Shown here piece by piece: positions 1 through 9,365 of a stretch of DNA of 64,000 bases; positions within the stretch are counted from its first letter, which is position 1, and the number at the start of each line of letters is the position of its first letter. The notes below the pieces were generated by a model. The model was not told where the DNA came from. It did no database searches and worked only from the letters and a program-made list of their open reading frames with translations. The position numbers were made by a program, and so were the translations under genes. The stretch is from assembly GCA_963675135.1 (NCBI GenBank), contig OY776121.1, positions 78,266,875 through 78,330,874 of the forward strand. The letters are read 5' to 3'. The stretch is from Galeopsis tetrahit. Lineage: Eukaryota; Streptophyta; Magnoliopsida; Lamiales; Lamiaceae.

Positions 1-540
1 ATACTCTAAATTTCTATTCATATACTCCGTATTATATAAATATGAGCTTAAAATTGTAAACTTAATTGATCAAAGCCGATTTAATTCTAAACCCTGGCCT
101 GAAAATATATAGCAGTAAAGGCCACCGCCCCCAACTATTATGTTTTCACCCAAACCTCAATTTATTTTTTAAAGTATAAGATAAAAATACTATAGTGATG
201 AGTTGTTCACCCCCAAATCTACATCTACAAACACAAAAACAACCCTTACACAACATGAAACCAGAATATATACCAAGTGAACAATTAAGAAACCAGCTCT
301 ATATTAGTAATGCACAATTTTCAAATTATTAAAATAACTTGTTAAAAAGAAAAGGTATTAGTCCAATGGAATGGAGGTGCATACGTCAAACTTACAAGTC
401 ACCATTTCAAGAAGCATAACCAGTAAAATAAAATTAATGGCTTGATTAATTAATTCAAAATACCCAATTCGATCTTCAGAAAGTAAGCCCGCTGATATAT
501 CAAGAATCAAATAACATGAATGACATATATATACCAATAA
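1..540. other. AT-rich intergenic DNA, nothing recognised
   Basis: No coding pattern, RNA gene or transposon terminus was recognised here. The short minus-strand reading frame at 358-606 has no recognisable motif and overlaps the low-complexity stretch that follows. Confidence 0.5.
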
Positions 541-720
541 GCGCCTCGAATTTTCTGAGATTTTTTTTGTAAAAAACTCGAAAATTATTTCTGAGTTTTT
601 GTCCAAAACTCGAAAATTATTTCTGAGATTTTGTCCAAAACTCGATTCTGAGTTTTTGTTACAAACTCGGTAATTTTCTCTTAGTTTTTAGACAAAAACT
701 CAGAAATTTGCGCCGACTTA
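541..720. repeat. Degenerate short tandem repeat (CTCGAAAATTATTTCTGAG type)
   Basis: Phrases of the type AACTCGAAAATTATTTCTGAG followed by TTTTGTCCAA recur, two of them nearly perfect at about 576-645 with a period near 36 bp, and weaker variants continue to about 700. No gene or transposon end was seen. Confidence 0.5.
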
Positions 721-1113
721 ATATGAAGAACTCGGAAGAAACTTCCGACTTCCATCCTCGTACTCGGCGAACCAGTTTCAAACATCAAACCCCCCCCCCC
801 TTTTTTTTTTAAGCCAAATTCTTATGTGCACGCCATTTGGGATTCAATTTATCCAATTACCCACCTATTCGATTTTTTCACCGACGGTGTACTTTCAATC
901 GCCTCTTTCCCTCTCATCTCTCTGATTTCACAATGGAATCTCAGTCGTGAAACATAACTCTCCACACGATGAGAATGAAGGCAACAGCGAGAGAGGTCGG
1001 ACGGCGGCGACGAAATTGGTAGATGTGAAATGTTATGTAATTTCTCATTTACAGAATTTTCTACAGTATTTTATATCTTGTCTTACACTGCTACAAAACT
1101 TTATTATGAAGAA

Positions 1114-1502
1114 AGTGTCAAAAGAAATTGAAGAGGCGGTGAAGAAAGGGTGCCTCACCACAGTTTTCGATTTCCCCAAGGAAGAAATTTAAGACGGGAC
1201 TTGTTTTGTTACATCATTGATTCGCATAGGAGATCTTGTGGTTTAATTTGAATGCCGGAGATTGTAGTGTTGTAATGAGCCGAGGAGGAGTTGCTGAATC
1301 CCTTACAATTTGATCATAGAGATGAATTAAGAAAGAAAGAGGATTTGAGAATTTGGTGAGCATTGTGCCCATTTGTTATTAAAAAAATTTGAAGTGATTA
1401 GTGAATAAAGTGATACTGATTATTGGAATGAAGTAATTGGTATTTAAATTTCTTTGTATAGGGTGGGTGGGTATGTTGATTGCTGCCATGGTGTCTGAAG
1501 AG
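1114..1502 (+). pseudogene. PP2C-type protein phosphatase pseudogene, left part
   Basis: Translated pieces read as a clade-B-like plant PP2C: EEAVKKGCLTT near 1128-1160, then DGTCFVTSLIR after an in-frame TAA (1190-1192), then after a +1 shift NAGDCSVVMSRGGVAESL (about 1250-1305), then YVDCCHGV near 1470-1500. These match, in order, the metal-site neighbourhood and the CC-containing loop of the PP2C catalytic domain. A plausible intron (donor GTGAGC near 1356, acceptor TTTGTATAG near 1460) separates the last two pieces. Stops and shifts at 1190, about 1240 and 1311 onward make it non-functional. The N-terminal half of the domain was not recognised. It continues at 13521 beyond the inserted retrotransposon. 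Family assignment is from memory of PP2C motifs. Confidence 0.72.
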
Positions 1503-1507
1503 TACAT

Positions 1508-2232
1508 TGTTATACCTCGTCAAAGAGGTCAATCTTTGACAAGTCAATCCTAGTCACCATCTTACGTGACGAGAACCAGTCAACAAAGTCGTGCGACGAC
1601 TAGTCAACAAGACCAAGAAAATGTAATAGATTTAATGTATTTAATATATTTAAGTGCTCGTCCAAAGATGTTGGCGAGCACTTGTCTTAGTTAGCTGCTC
1701 GCCCAAATGTGTGGCGAGCACATGCCTATTCTTAGTGAGAAGTTTAAGTATTGAAGTCTTGGGAGACAGCATGGAGCGTGGCGACCACACTCCTCGAAGG
1801 TCCTCCGGCGACCACCACGGCCCAGCTCCTCGGCATCTAGGCGAGGACGAGCACCTAAGGCGGTTTAGCATTAAATGCACCATCAAATCACCTTTTCGGG
1901 CAGAATGAAGGTCCAATCTGGAGGCTCCACGTGTAAAGGGCGGGCAGCCCCTAAAAAACAGTATATAATGCCCATATGGGCTCATTTGTAAGACAAGTTT
2001 CATTCATTCCTAAAAATCACTCCCAACCCAAGCAATAAACACTCCCAAGCTTGAAAGGCTTTAGCTTCTCCAAGAAGCTACTTTTGGTGTCCTTCTTTGT
2101 TCTTCCTTAGATCATCAAGATCATCATATAAATACTCCCTAAACGCGTAATAACCCCCGTTTAATTATATATGTTTGTATTGTACTAAAAACAGTCCACA
2201 TCCGAGTCAACCCGATTAAAGTGCATACAACA
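1508..2232 (+). repeat. 5' LTR of element 1
   Basis: Starts TGTTATACC and ends CATACAACA. It is 725 bp, the same length as the copy at 12796-13520, with 7 substitutions between them and no indel seen. It contains a TATA box at 1962-1968. Confidence 0.95.
1962..1968 (+). promoter_or_regulatory. TATA box of the element 1 LTR promoter
   Basis: TATATAA in the context CAGTATATAATGCCCATATGGG, about 265 bp before the LTR end. The adjacent CCCATATGGG is a perfect 10-bp palindrome. The same sequence is in the 3' LTR. It would drive the genomic gag-pol transcript. Confidence 0.65.
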
Positions 2233-2234
2233 TT

Positions 2235-2250
2235 TGGCGCTAGAAGGAGG
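2235..2250 (+). other. Primer binding site of element 1
   Basis: TGGCGCTAGAAGGAGG begins two bases after the 5' LTR. It starts with TGG, the complement of a tRNA 3' CCA end, as expected for minus-strand priming. I cannot name the tRNA with confidence. Confidence 0.7.
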
Positions 2251-2574
2251 GGACCTTTTACGTGTTTATCATCAAAAGTTTCGTCCGATCATCGAGCGAT
2301 CGATTAGCAAACTCCCTTTTTCAAGCTTTAATCGGTATATCTACCGTTTAGAGCATCATCTACTATCTTTAGTGTTCTTCGTGTTCTTGAACATTTTCAG
2401 TTTTCGTAGCATATTTTGGAGTTTGATCTCCTTGTTTTTGTGTTTTCAAGCTTCTTTTGTTGTTACTTTGCTAAAATCTAGTAGTTGTAATAGCACGTTC
2501 TTCTGCGTAAGAACTTTAATCTTTCGTTTTTTAGATCATTACCTTGTAATCTAAGAAGAGACACTCTTTAAACG

Positions 2575-5500
2575 ATGTCTCAAAATACGAATCTTAACGG
2601 AATCCCACCGCACGGAGGGAACGAGCACCCTCCGCCGCCGGTGGTTCCGATGGCAAACCCTTTTGCCAACTTGAATATGGGGGATATTCTGAATGATCCC
2701 CAGCACTTGAAAGACCTTTCGAACTACCTCCTGGAGAAGAGGAGGGAGAACGAGAAGGAAGAGCTTGAGAAGGCCAAAGATCGGGCTTTCGTCGAAGCTC
2801 GCAAAAACAGGGGGCAAGAGGATGACCGCTCCTATCACTCACACTCTGCTCGCCCCCGAGATAAAGGCAAAAACAAAGTCGACGAACACTCCCACAATAG
2901 CCACACGGGAGACTCGCGACAAAGAAATTCGGTTTTCAACCGGATGGACGACAATGATGGAAGGGCTCCTCGCCGAGTACCTTTCAATGTGGACGGCCGA
3001 CTAGAAAAGGCCGACCACCACCATCGCGCTGATAGGAGAGATCAGGGCGACAGAGTCTCAGCTCTAGATCGAGTGGGACCAGGGAAGGGTTCGCGAGCTC
3101 CGGCAAAGAGTTATCGCGGCCACCACTCTGACAGGCACTCTCCCAGGCGATCACGTCATGATGATCGCCCGGCCGTATCCCATGGGAGTCGACGTGACGA
3201 GAACGTCGTCCCCCGAGCACAAACTGCCGAGGAGGGACAAATCGCCCAATTCCTCGAAACACAAAAACTGATGAAATTAGAGATGGATGCTCTGCGAGCA
3301 GAGGTGGTCGCCTCGAAGCAAGGGACCACTCCGCCAATCAGTCTGCCCGCACCTCCACTAAGTGTTGCAATCCTAACCGCCCCCATTCAAAGGAAGATCC
3401 AAATGCCCTCCATGGCGGCATACGATGGGATGTCCGACCCCAGAGTACACTTGTCCAAGTACTCCAACTATATGGCCTCAATCGGGGCAACAGACGCCAC
3501 CCAGTGTAGAAACTTCTCCCTAACCTTGGGAGATCGGGCTCATCGTTGGTACACAACTTTGAGTGCCGGATCAATCACCTCATTCCATGAGCTGGGACAA
3601 TACTTTCTGACCTACTATGGGTCCATTGCTGCTCGCCCAGCATCAAAGCAACGTTTGGCAAACGTTCGCCAATCATTGAATGAGTCAGGAAAGGACTTCA
3701 TCGAGCGCTTCGATAGGCTGGTGATCGATGGAGAGGCCGTAAACGATGAGACAAAGCTGATCTCGGCTGTTTCCGGTCTAAGGATAGGTACCAAGCTGTG
3801 GGAATCTATCCATCTTACTTTCCCAGTTTCTTATGCGGACTTCCGCACGAGGGCTGGGAACTTCATACAAATGGAGGAAATCATGGACGCTGCCAAGGCT
3901 AACGAGCAGCCTGACACGTCCAAGAGGGTCTGGCCCAAGAAAAACACCAACACGGGGGAATCTTCCCAGCCCAAAAAGGCGACCACTCAAGCTGGCAGTG
4001 CTCGCCCAACGAACTTCAGGCCTTTCGAGGAGTCTCCTGAGATCATCCAGTTCAGGGAAGCCCTCACCGTGGATCCTAGGGGCATCTACGACGCAATCAG
4101 GGGAAAGAATCTGCTCCCCCAAGCAAAGCCCATGCATACGAGCGATGCAAATCTCGATGGTAGTAAATTCTGCAACTACCACAACTCTGTCGGCCACAAC
4201 ACTAATGGGTGCCGGGACTTGGTGAGAAATCTTTTTAAGCTGTACAATGAGGGCAAGCTCGCCCAGTTCATCAAGCCCCTTGGCAATAGCGACAACAGGG
4301 GAAAGAAACGTCGCGACGACAGCAACGACCTGCGCCAACAACTGAATCGTCCCAAGCTAACTCCCCCCATGCCGACACATCCTGGTGGCGACATCGATAA
4401 TGTGGGCGGAGACTGCCTTGTGATAGAAGGCCCTTTGGGGGGGACTCAGTCCGGAGTCGCTCTGTCTGTTCGCCGGGCTCAGGGTGAACAACGAGCACTC
4501 AACAACGTGCACCAGGTGTGCGTCGCTCCAACTGCCGAGAAGCCTCCTTCTCATCAAATCCGTTTTTCGGACGACGACCTGAACGGCGTGGTGCAGCCAA
4601 ACAATGATGCTTTGGTCATCACGGGAAAGATAATGGGAACCATCGTCCATCGAATGATGGTCGACACTGGGTCATACACCAACATCCTTTTCAAGCATAC
4701 TTTGGATGCTCTTGGTGGATATGCAGAATACATCGAGCCTTGCGATGATATAATCGTAGGGTTCGGGGACACACGCAACCTTCCCATTGGGAAAATCAGA
4801 CTGTCTCTGGAGTTGGCATCGTCAAAAGAGCCAGAAATGCACCATGCTAGGCAGCTCGACTTCTTGATCATTGACATGCCATCGTCCTACAATGCGTTCC
4901 TAGGCCGACCTTTCTTCAACGAATTCAAGGCGGCCGTTTCTACTTTTTATTACTGTGTAAAATTTCCAACCCCGGCGGGAGTTATATCCGTTAAGGGCGA
5001 TCAGACGCGGGCGAGGGAGTGTCTCGTCCGTTTTGCAAAACGTCATTCTAAGGAAAGTGCCATGGTTGGAAAGTATATTGAGTGTCAAACACAATCAGAA
5101 CAAATGAACTACTTGGAGGGCCTTCCTAGCAAGTACCGAAAGATTGAAGTTGAGGAGTGCAGTCGTAGTTTCGACGACCACCAAGTGGAGGCGAACGAGC
5201 ACGCCTCCATGGAAGTGGGCGACCACACCCCAATGGAAGTCGACGAGCAGACAGATTCCATGGAAGTGGGCGACCACCCCGACGACCAGTCTCCAGAAAA
5301 CTTTCCAGATCTGGAGCCTAGGTTAGGCTTTGAGCCAAAATTCGGAATTGAGGACCCTCGTTGGAAGGAGCCTAAAGAACGGGCGACTTCAGCGGAGGAC
5401 CTTGAAACCATCCATTTAAATGAAGCTCGTCCCGAACTCGAAGTATTCATAGGTTCGAATTTACCAGAACATCTGCGATCGGACATGGTCGCATTTTTGA

Positions 5501-8181
5501 AAGAAAACATCGGTGCATTCGCCTGGTCGCACGAAGATATGGTGGGCATTCCCACGAATCATGCCTGCCACAGACTAAATATTGATCCAACAAAGAGACC
5601 CATCACCCAAAAACGAAGAAAATTTGGGCCTGATAAAAGTGCGGGTTTGGCAGTCGAAATCAAGAAATTGATCGACAACAAATTAATAGAGAAAACTGGA
5701 ACTGATCCTGAGTGGTTGGCAAATCCAGTGCTCGTCAAGAAAACGACCGGGTCGTGGAGATTGTGCATAGACTTCACAGATTTAAACGACGCCTGTCCGA
5801 AAGATCATTTTCCGATGCCCCACATTGATCACCTAGTAGATAACACAGCGGGGCACGAGATGTTTACTTTCATGGATGCCTTCGCAGGGTACCATCAGAT
5901 TGCAATGCATCCCGACGACCAGCGACATACGGCCTTCATGACTGCGCTTGATATGTATAGCTGGAAGAGAATGCCTTTCGGTTTGAAAAACGCGGGGGCA
6001 ACGTACCAAAGACTGGTAAACAAGATGTTCGAGAAACACATCGGCGAGATGGTGGAGGTCTATATCGACGACATCGTTGTCAAAAGCTTACGGAAAGAAG
6101 ACCACCTACACCACCTTGCCATGACATTCGATATCCTAAAAGAGTACAACATGAAGTTAAATCCAAAGAAATGCAGTTTTGGAGTTAGCTCAGGAAAATT
6201 TCTGGGGCACTTGGTTAGCCAGCGGGGCATCGAGGTGAATCCAAGTAAAATTCAAGCAGTCATCAATATGCAAAGCCCAAGAAACGTGAAAGAAGTTCAG
6301 AGGTTGACAGGATGCCTTGCATCGCTGAATAGATTCATTGCACGAACGGGCGATCGTTGCAAACCTTTTTTCGACGCTCTGAAAAAAGGAAAGTTCGAGT
6401 GGACCGATGAGTGTGAGAAAGCTTTCAAAAAATTAAAGGAATATCTATCGGATCCGAAAGTCCTATCTAAGCCAGTCCCCGGCGAAATTTTATATCTATA
6501 CTTGGCGGCCACTGACTGTGCGATCAGTTCAGTGCTCGTCCGAGCTGAGGGGAGCACACATCTGCCTATCTACTACGTAAGTCAAACACTGAGAGATGCG
6601 GAGTTGAGATATACTCCAATGGAAAAATTGGCGTACGCACTAGTCATGAGTGTTAGAAAATTAAGGCAATATCTGTTCGACCACGAGGTGGTCGTCCTCA
6701 CCACTTTTCCTCTCCGACGAGCACTGCATCGTCCGGATACCACGGGAAGACTTCTGAAATGGTCGGTGGAGATCGGGCAGTTTGGTCTCACCTACGCACC
6801 CAGAACGGCAATCAAGGGACAAGTGCTGGCAGAATTCATTGTAGAGTTCACTTTCCCAGAGAAATTGGCCGAGGGAATCGAACTTCCTTGGACACTGTTC
6901 GTCGATGGCTCGTCGACGAGCACCAAAGCAGGGGCAGGTGTTGTCCTCACCAGCCCAACCGGACAGACGTTTGCTTCAGCGATCGAGTTCGAATATCGGG
7001 CGACCAACAACGAAGCAGAGTACGAGGCTCTGGTTGCAGGAATCAAGATGGCTATGGCCGTGGGCGCCAGAAAACTGAAATTTTTTTCTGACTCTCAGCT
7101 GGTTGTATGTCAAATCACGGGCGAATACGAGGCTCGCGGCGATCAAATGATAAAGTATCAAGACCTAGTGAAAGGATTACTCGAGCAATTTGATCAATTC
7201 CACATCGAGCAAATCCCTAGGGAGGAAAATACGCAAGCAGATGCGTTAGCTCGGTTGGCCACTTCAGAGGGGGAGGCAATATTTTCAGAAGCAACCATCA
7301 CCAAAATTTCTTCCCCATCGGTGAACAGAGGTCAAATTTTGCAGGTTGAAGCGACCAGCGACGAGGACTGGAGGACGCCGATCACCAAGTACATCAAGAC
7401 CGGCGAGCTCCCGGCAGACAAAGTGAAAGCAACCAGATTGCAACTCAGGTCCGCAAGGTACACAATTGTGGGCGACCAGCTGTACAAACGGGGTTTTTCA
7501 ATACCTTTATTGAAATGCCTCGGAGAAGACGAAGCGAAGATCGTCATGCATGAAATCCACGAGGGTGCATGTGGAAATCATACAGGGGGGCAAGCGCTCG
7601 CTTTAAAAATCATAAGGCAAGGCTATTTTTGGCTAACACTGAAGAAAGATGCAATCCATTACGCGCAGACGTGCAAGAGATGTCAAGCCTTCGCTCCCAC
7701 CATTCACTCACCACCAGACGAGCTCATCTCGGTGTATAGTTCGTGGCCTTTCTCGAAGTGGGGGATCGACATCATCGGACCTTTCCTACCAGCTGCTGGG
7801 GGAGTAACTTTCATAGTCGTAGCAGTCGACTACTTCACCAAATGGACAGAGGCAAAGGCGTTGAAGACCATCACAACGGGCCAAATGACAAGCTTCATCT
7901 GGAAGAACATAATTTGCAGGTTCGGCCTACCACGAGCAATAGTGACCGACAACAGACGTCAATTCACAAGTCAAGACATGCTAAATTTCTGCTCAAAGTG
8001 GAACATCAAGAAAATTTTTGCTCAGAGTGACCGACAACGGACGTCAATTCACAAGTCAAGACATGCTAAATTTCTGCTCAGAGTGGAACATCAAGAAAAA
8101 ATTTTCAACACCCTATCATCCACAATCAAATGGTCAAGTAGAGGCGATCAACAAAATCATCAAGCACACCTTGAAAGCTAA
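2575..8181 (+). CDS. Gag-Pol polyprotein of element 1, open to a frameshift in integrase
   Basis: One 1868-aa frame. Domains in order: charged N-terminal Gag region; retrotransposon Gag core (about residues 280-430); zinc motif CNYHNSVGHNTNGC (about 532); aspartic protease MMVDTGSYTN (about 693); reverse transcriptase with YIDDIV (about 1162); gypsy-type RNase H (about 1300-1370); archaeal-type RNase H starting LFVDGSS (about 1440); integrase zinc finger H-x3-H...CKRC (about 1659-1705); first catalytic Asp in WGIDIIGPF (about 1730) and second in VTDN (about 1790). At 8025 an 85-bp direct duplication shifts the frame, so the last ~52 residues are out of phase and the integrase catalytic Glu lies in the next frame. 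In the first duplicate the usual Gly after VTDN is Arg. ATG at 2575 is the first in-frame start in a 342-bp leader. Confidence 0.93.
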   Translation: MSQNTNLNGIPPHGGNEHPPPPVVPMANPFANLNMGDILNDPQHLKDLSNYLLEKRRENEKEELEKAKDRAFVEARKNRGQEDDRSYHSHSARPRDKGKNKVDEHSHNSHTGDSRQRNSVFNRMDDNDGRAPRRVPFNVDGRLEKADHHHRADRRDQGDRVSALDRVGPGKGSRAPAKSYRGHHSDRHSPRRSRHDDRPAVSHGSRRDENVVPRAQTAEEGQIAQFLETQKLMKLEMDALRAEVVASKQGTTPPISLPAPPLSVAILTAPIQRKIQMPSMAAYDGMSDPRVHLSKYSNYMASIGATDATQCRNFSLTLGDRAHRWYTTLSAGSITSFHELGQYFLTYYGSIAARPASKQRLANVRQSLNESGKDFIERFDRLVIDGEAVNDETKLISAVSGLRIGTKLWESIHLTFPVSYADFRTRAGNFIQMEEIMDAAKANEQPDTSKRVWPKKNTNTGESSQPKKATTQAGSARPTNFRPFEESPEIIQFREALTVDPRGIYDAIRGKNLLPQAKPMHTSDANLDGSKFCNYHNSVGHNTNGCRDLVRNLFKLYNEGKLAQFIKPLGNSDNRGKKRRDDSNDLRQQLNRPKLTPPMPTHPGGDIDNVGGDCLVIEGPLGGTQSGVALSVRRAQGEQRALNNVHQVCVAPTAEKPPSHQIRFSDDDLNGVVQPNNDALVITGKIMGTIVHRMMVDTGSYTNILFKHTLDALGGYAEYIEPCDDIIVGFGDTRNLPIGKIRLSLELASSKEPEMHHARQLDFLIIDMPSSYNAFLGRPFFNEFKAAVSTFYYCVKFPTPAGVISVKGDQTRARECLVRFAKRHSKESAMVGKYIECQTQSEQMNYLEGLPSKYRKIEVEECSRSFDDHQVEANEHASMEVGDHTPMEVDEQTDSMEVGDHPDDQSPENFPDLEPRLGFEPKFGIEDPRWKEPKERATSAEDLETIHLNEARPELEVFIGSNLPEHLRSDMVAFLKENIGAFAWSHEDMVGIPTNHACHRLNIDPTKRPITQKRRKFGPDKSAGLAVEIKKLIDNKLIEKTGTDPEWLANPVLVKKTTGSWRLCIDFTDLNDACPKDHFPMPHIDHLVDNTAGHEMFTFMDAFAGYHQIAMHPDDQRHTAFMTALDMYSWKRMPFGLKNAGATYQRLVNKMFEKHIGEMVEVYIDDIVVKSLRKEDHLHHLAMTFDILKEYNMKLNPKKCSFGVSSGKFLGHLVSQRGIEVNPSKIQAVINMQSPRNVKEVQRLTGCLASLNRFIARTGDRCKPFFDALKKGKFEWTDECEKAFKKLKEYLSDPKVLSKPVPGEILYLYLAATDCAISSVLVRAEGSTHLPIYYVSQTLRDAELRYTPMEKLAYALVMSVRKLRQYLFDHEVVVLTTFPLRRALHRPDTTGRLLKWSVEIGQFGLTYAPRTAIKGQVLAEFIVEFTFPEKLAEGIELPWTLFVDGSSTSTKAGAGVVLTSPTGQTFASAIEFEYRATNNEAEYEALVAGIKMAMAVGARKLKFFSDSQLVVCQITGEYEARGDQMIKYQDLVKGLLEQFDQFHIEQIPREENTQADALARLATSEGEAIFSEATITKISSPSVNRGQILQVEATSDEDWRTPITKYIKTGELPADKVKATRLQLRSARYTIVGDQLYKRGFSIPLLKCLGEDEAKIVMHEIHEGACGNHTGGQALALKIIRQGYFWLTLKKDAIHYAQTCKRCQAFAPTIHSPPDELISVYSSWPFSKWGIDIIGPFLPAAGGVTFIVVAVDYFTKWTEAKALKTITTGQMTSFIWKNIICRFGLPRAIVTDNRRQFTSQDMLNFCSKWNIKKIFAQSDRQRTSIHKSRHAKFLLRVEHQEKIFNTLSSTIKWSSRGDQQNHQAHLES
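7941..8110 (+). repeat. 85-bp direct tandem duplication inside integrase
   Basis: The segment starting AGTGACCGACAAC at 7941 recurs at 8026, an offset of 85 bp. The two copies differ at two clear positions (AACAGACG/AACGGACG and GCTCAAAGTG/GCTCAGAGTG). As 85 is not a multiple of 3, the copy shifts the polyprotein frame by one. Confidence 0.95.
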
Positions 8182-8677
8182 GCTGGATGGATTGAAGGGC
8201 AAATGGGCGGACGAGTTGCACATGGTTCTGTGGGCATATCGGACGACCACGAGGAATTCTACTGGTGAAACTCCGTTCGCGCTCGCGTTCGGAACCGAAG
8301 CTGTCATACCAGCAGAGGGGCAAGTCCCAACTTTTCGAGTGGCAAATTATGACGAGCAGTTGAATAACGATGCACAACTCTCCGACTTGGACTTCCTAGA
8401 AGAGCGAAGGCTAACATCGGACGAGAAGAATGTGGTCTACAAGCAAAGGTCAGAACGCTACTACAACACCAAAGTACGTGCTCGCCACTTCACTATCGGC
8501 CAGCTCGTACTTCGGAGGGCGACGGAGCAGTCCATCGGCATACTTGGCCCGACTTGGGAGGGTCCGTACCGAATAACGCGCACACTCTTGAACGGATCAT
8601 ACGAGCTAGAAGATCTGGAGGGCAAGCCGAGCAAGTACCCATGGAACGCGGTCAAGCTGAAGAAGTATTACCAGTAA
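8018..8677 (+). CDS. C-terminal integrase segment of element 1, separated by the duplication
   Basis: A 219-aa frame holding the rest of the integrase: a second, more conserved version of the catalytic Asp block (VTDNGRQFTSQ), the catalytic Glu in GQVEAINK, the HMVLWAYRTT motif and a C-terminal DNA-binding region with WEGPYRI and a terminal WNAVKLKKYYQ. It ends without a chromodomain. It is the original pol 3' end put out of frame by the duplication at 7941-8110, and is probably not independently translated. Confidence 0.85.
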   Translation: MLRVTDNGRQFTSQDMLNFCSEWNIKKKFSTPYHPQSNGQVEAINKIIKHTLKAKLDGLKGKWADELHMVLWAYRTTTRNSTGETPFALAFGTEAVIPAEGQVPTFRVANYDEQLNNDAQLSDLDFLEERRLTSDEKNVVYKQRSERYYNTKVRARHFTIGQLVLRRATEQSIGILGPTWEGPYRITRTLLNGSYELEDLEGKPSKYPWNAVKLKKYYQ

Positions 8678-8913
8678 GTTTTTAATTTTTTCATATTTGT
8701 ATAGTCTGTATCTAATCACCATTTCAATACAAGTAAAGTTTTAAATTTCCATCAAAGTGTTAGATAAATTTGAAAAGTTTAGACAAGGCTCTGCGTAGCC
8801 ATCTAGGAAACAAAAGACGAGCACTCTTTCTTAAAGATGCTCGCAAGGTAGTGGCAAAGACGATCACTACCTGTCAAACAAAGAGTTCAACCGACGAATG
8901 GTTAACTCTAAAA
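8678..8913 (+). other. Post-pol spacer of element 1
   Basis: Noncoding sequence after the pol stop. It contains a degenerate forerunner of the array that follows (ACGAGCACTCTTTCTTAAAGATGCTCGC at about 8817-8844). Confidence 0.5.
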
Positions 8914-9160
8914 GACGAGCACTCTTTCTTAGAGTCTCGCAAAAGGAAGACGAGCACTCTTTTCTTAGAGTCTCGCAAAAGGAAGACGAGCACTCTTTTT
9001 TAGAGTCTCGCAAAGGGAAGACGAGCACTCTTTTTTAGAGTCTCGCAAAAGGAAGACGAGCACTCTTTTTTAGAATCTCGCAAAGGGAAGACGAGCACTC
9101 TTTTTTAGAGTCTCGCAAAGGAAAGACGAGCACTTTTTTTTAAAAAGATGCTCGCAAAAT
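8914..9160. repeat. 35-bp tandem array between pol and the antisense gene
   Basis: Seven units begin GACGAGCAC at 8914, 8949, 8985, 9020, 9055, 9090 and 9125, a period of 35 bp (one of 36). Each contains a T run followed by AGAGTCTCGCAAA. Amplified short tandem repeats 3' of pol are a known trait of Retand-type Tat elements. Confidence 0.9.
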
Positions 9161-9365
9161 AACAACGTCAAACGCAAACCAATAAAAGAAAAATAAGAAG
9201 TATTTATTAAAAGTACTTGCAAAAAAAATTATCATCACACAAATTGAAATCAAACTGCATATAGGAAAAAGTTCCATTCATTAAAAAGCCATAAAAGGCT
9301 GGAATTACAAAAAAGGCCTTAATGGCCGAGCAGTTCTAAACAAAAAAAAAAAGAGAAAAAAGAGA

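Noticed and set aside
947..1192. An independent 81-aa gene
   Set aside because: Its C-terminal third is PP2C-like and continues past the stop in the same frame, so it is part of a pseudogene.
8914..9160. CRISPR-like array of direct repeats
   Set aside because: Units are contiguous with no unique spacers, in a plant retrotransposon; it is a simple tandem repeat. The same holds for 26269-26440, 41751-42400 and 63001-63725.
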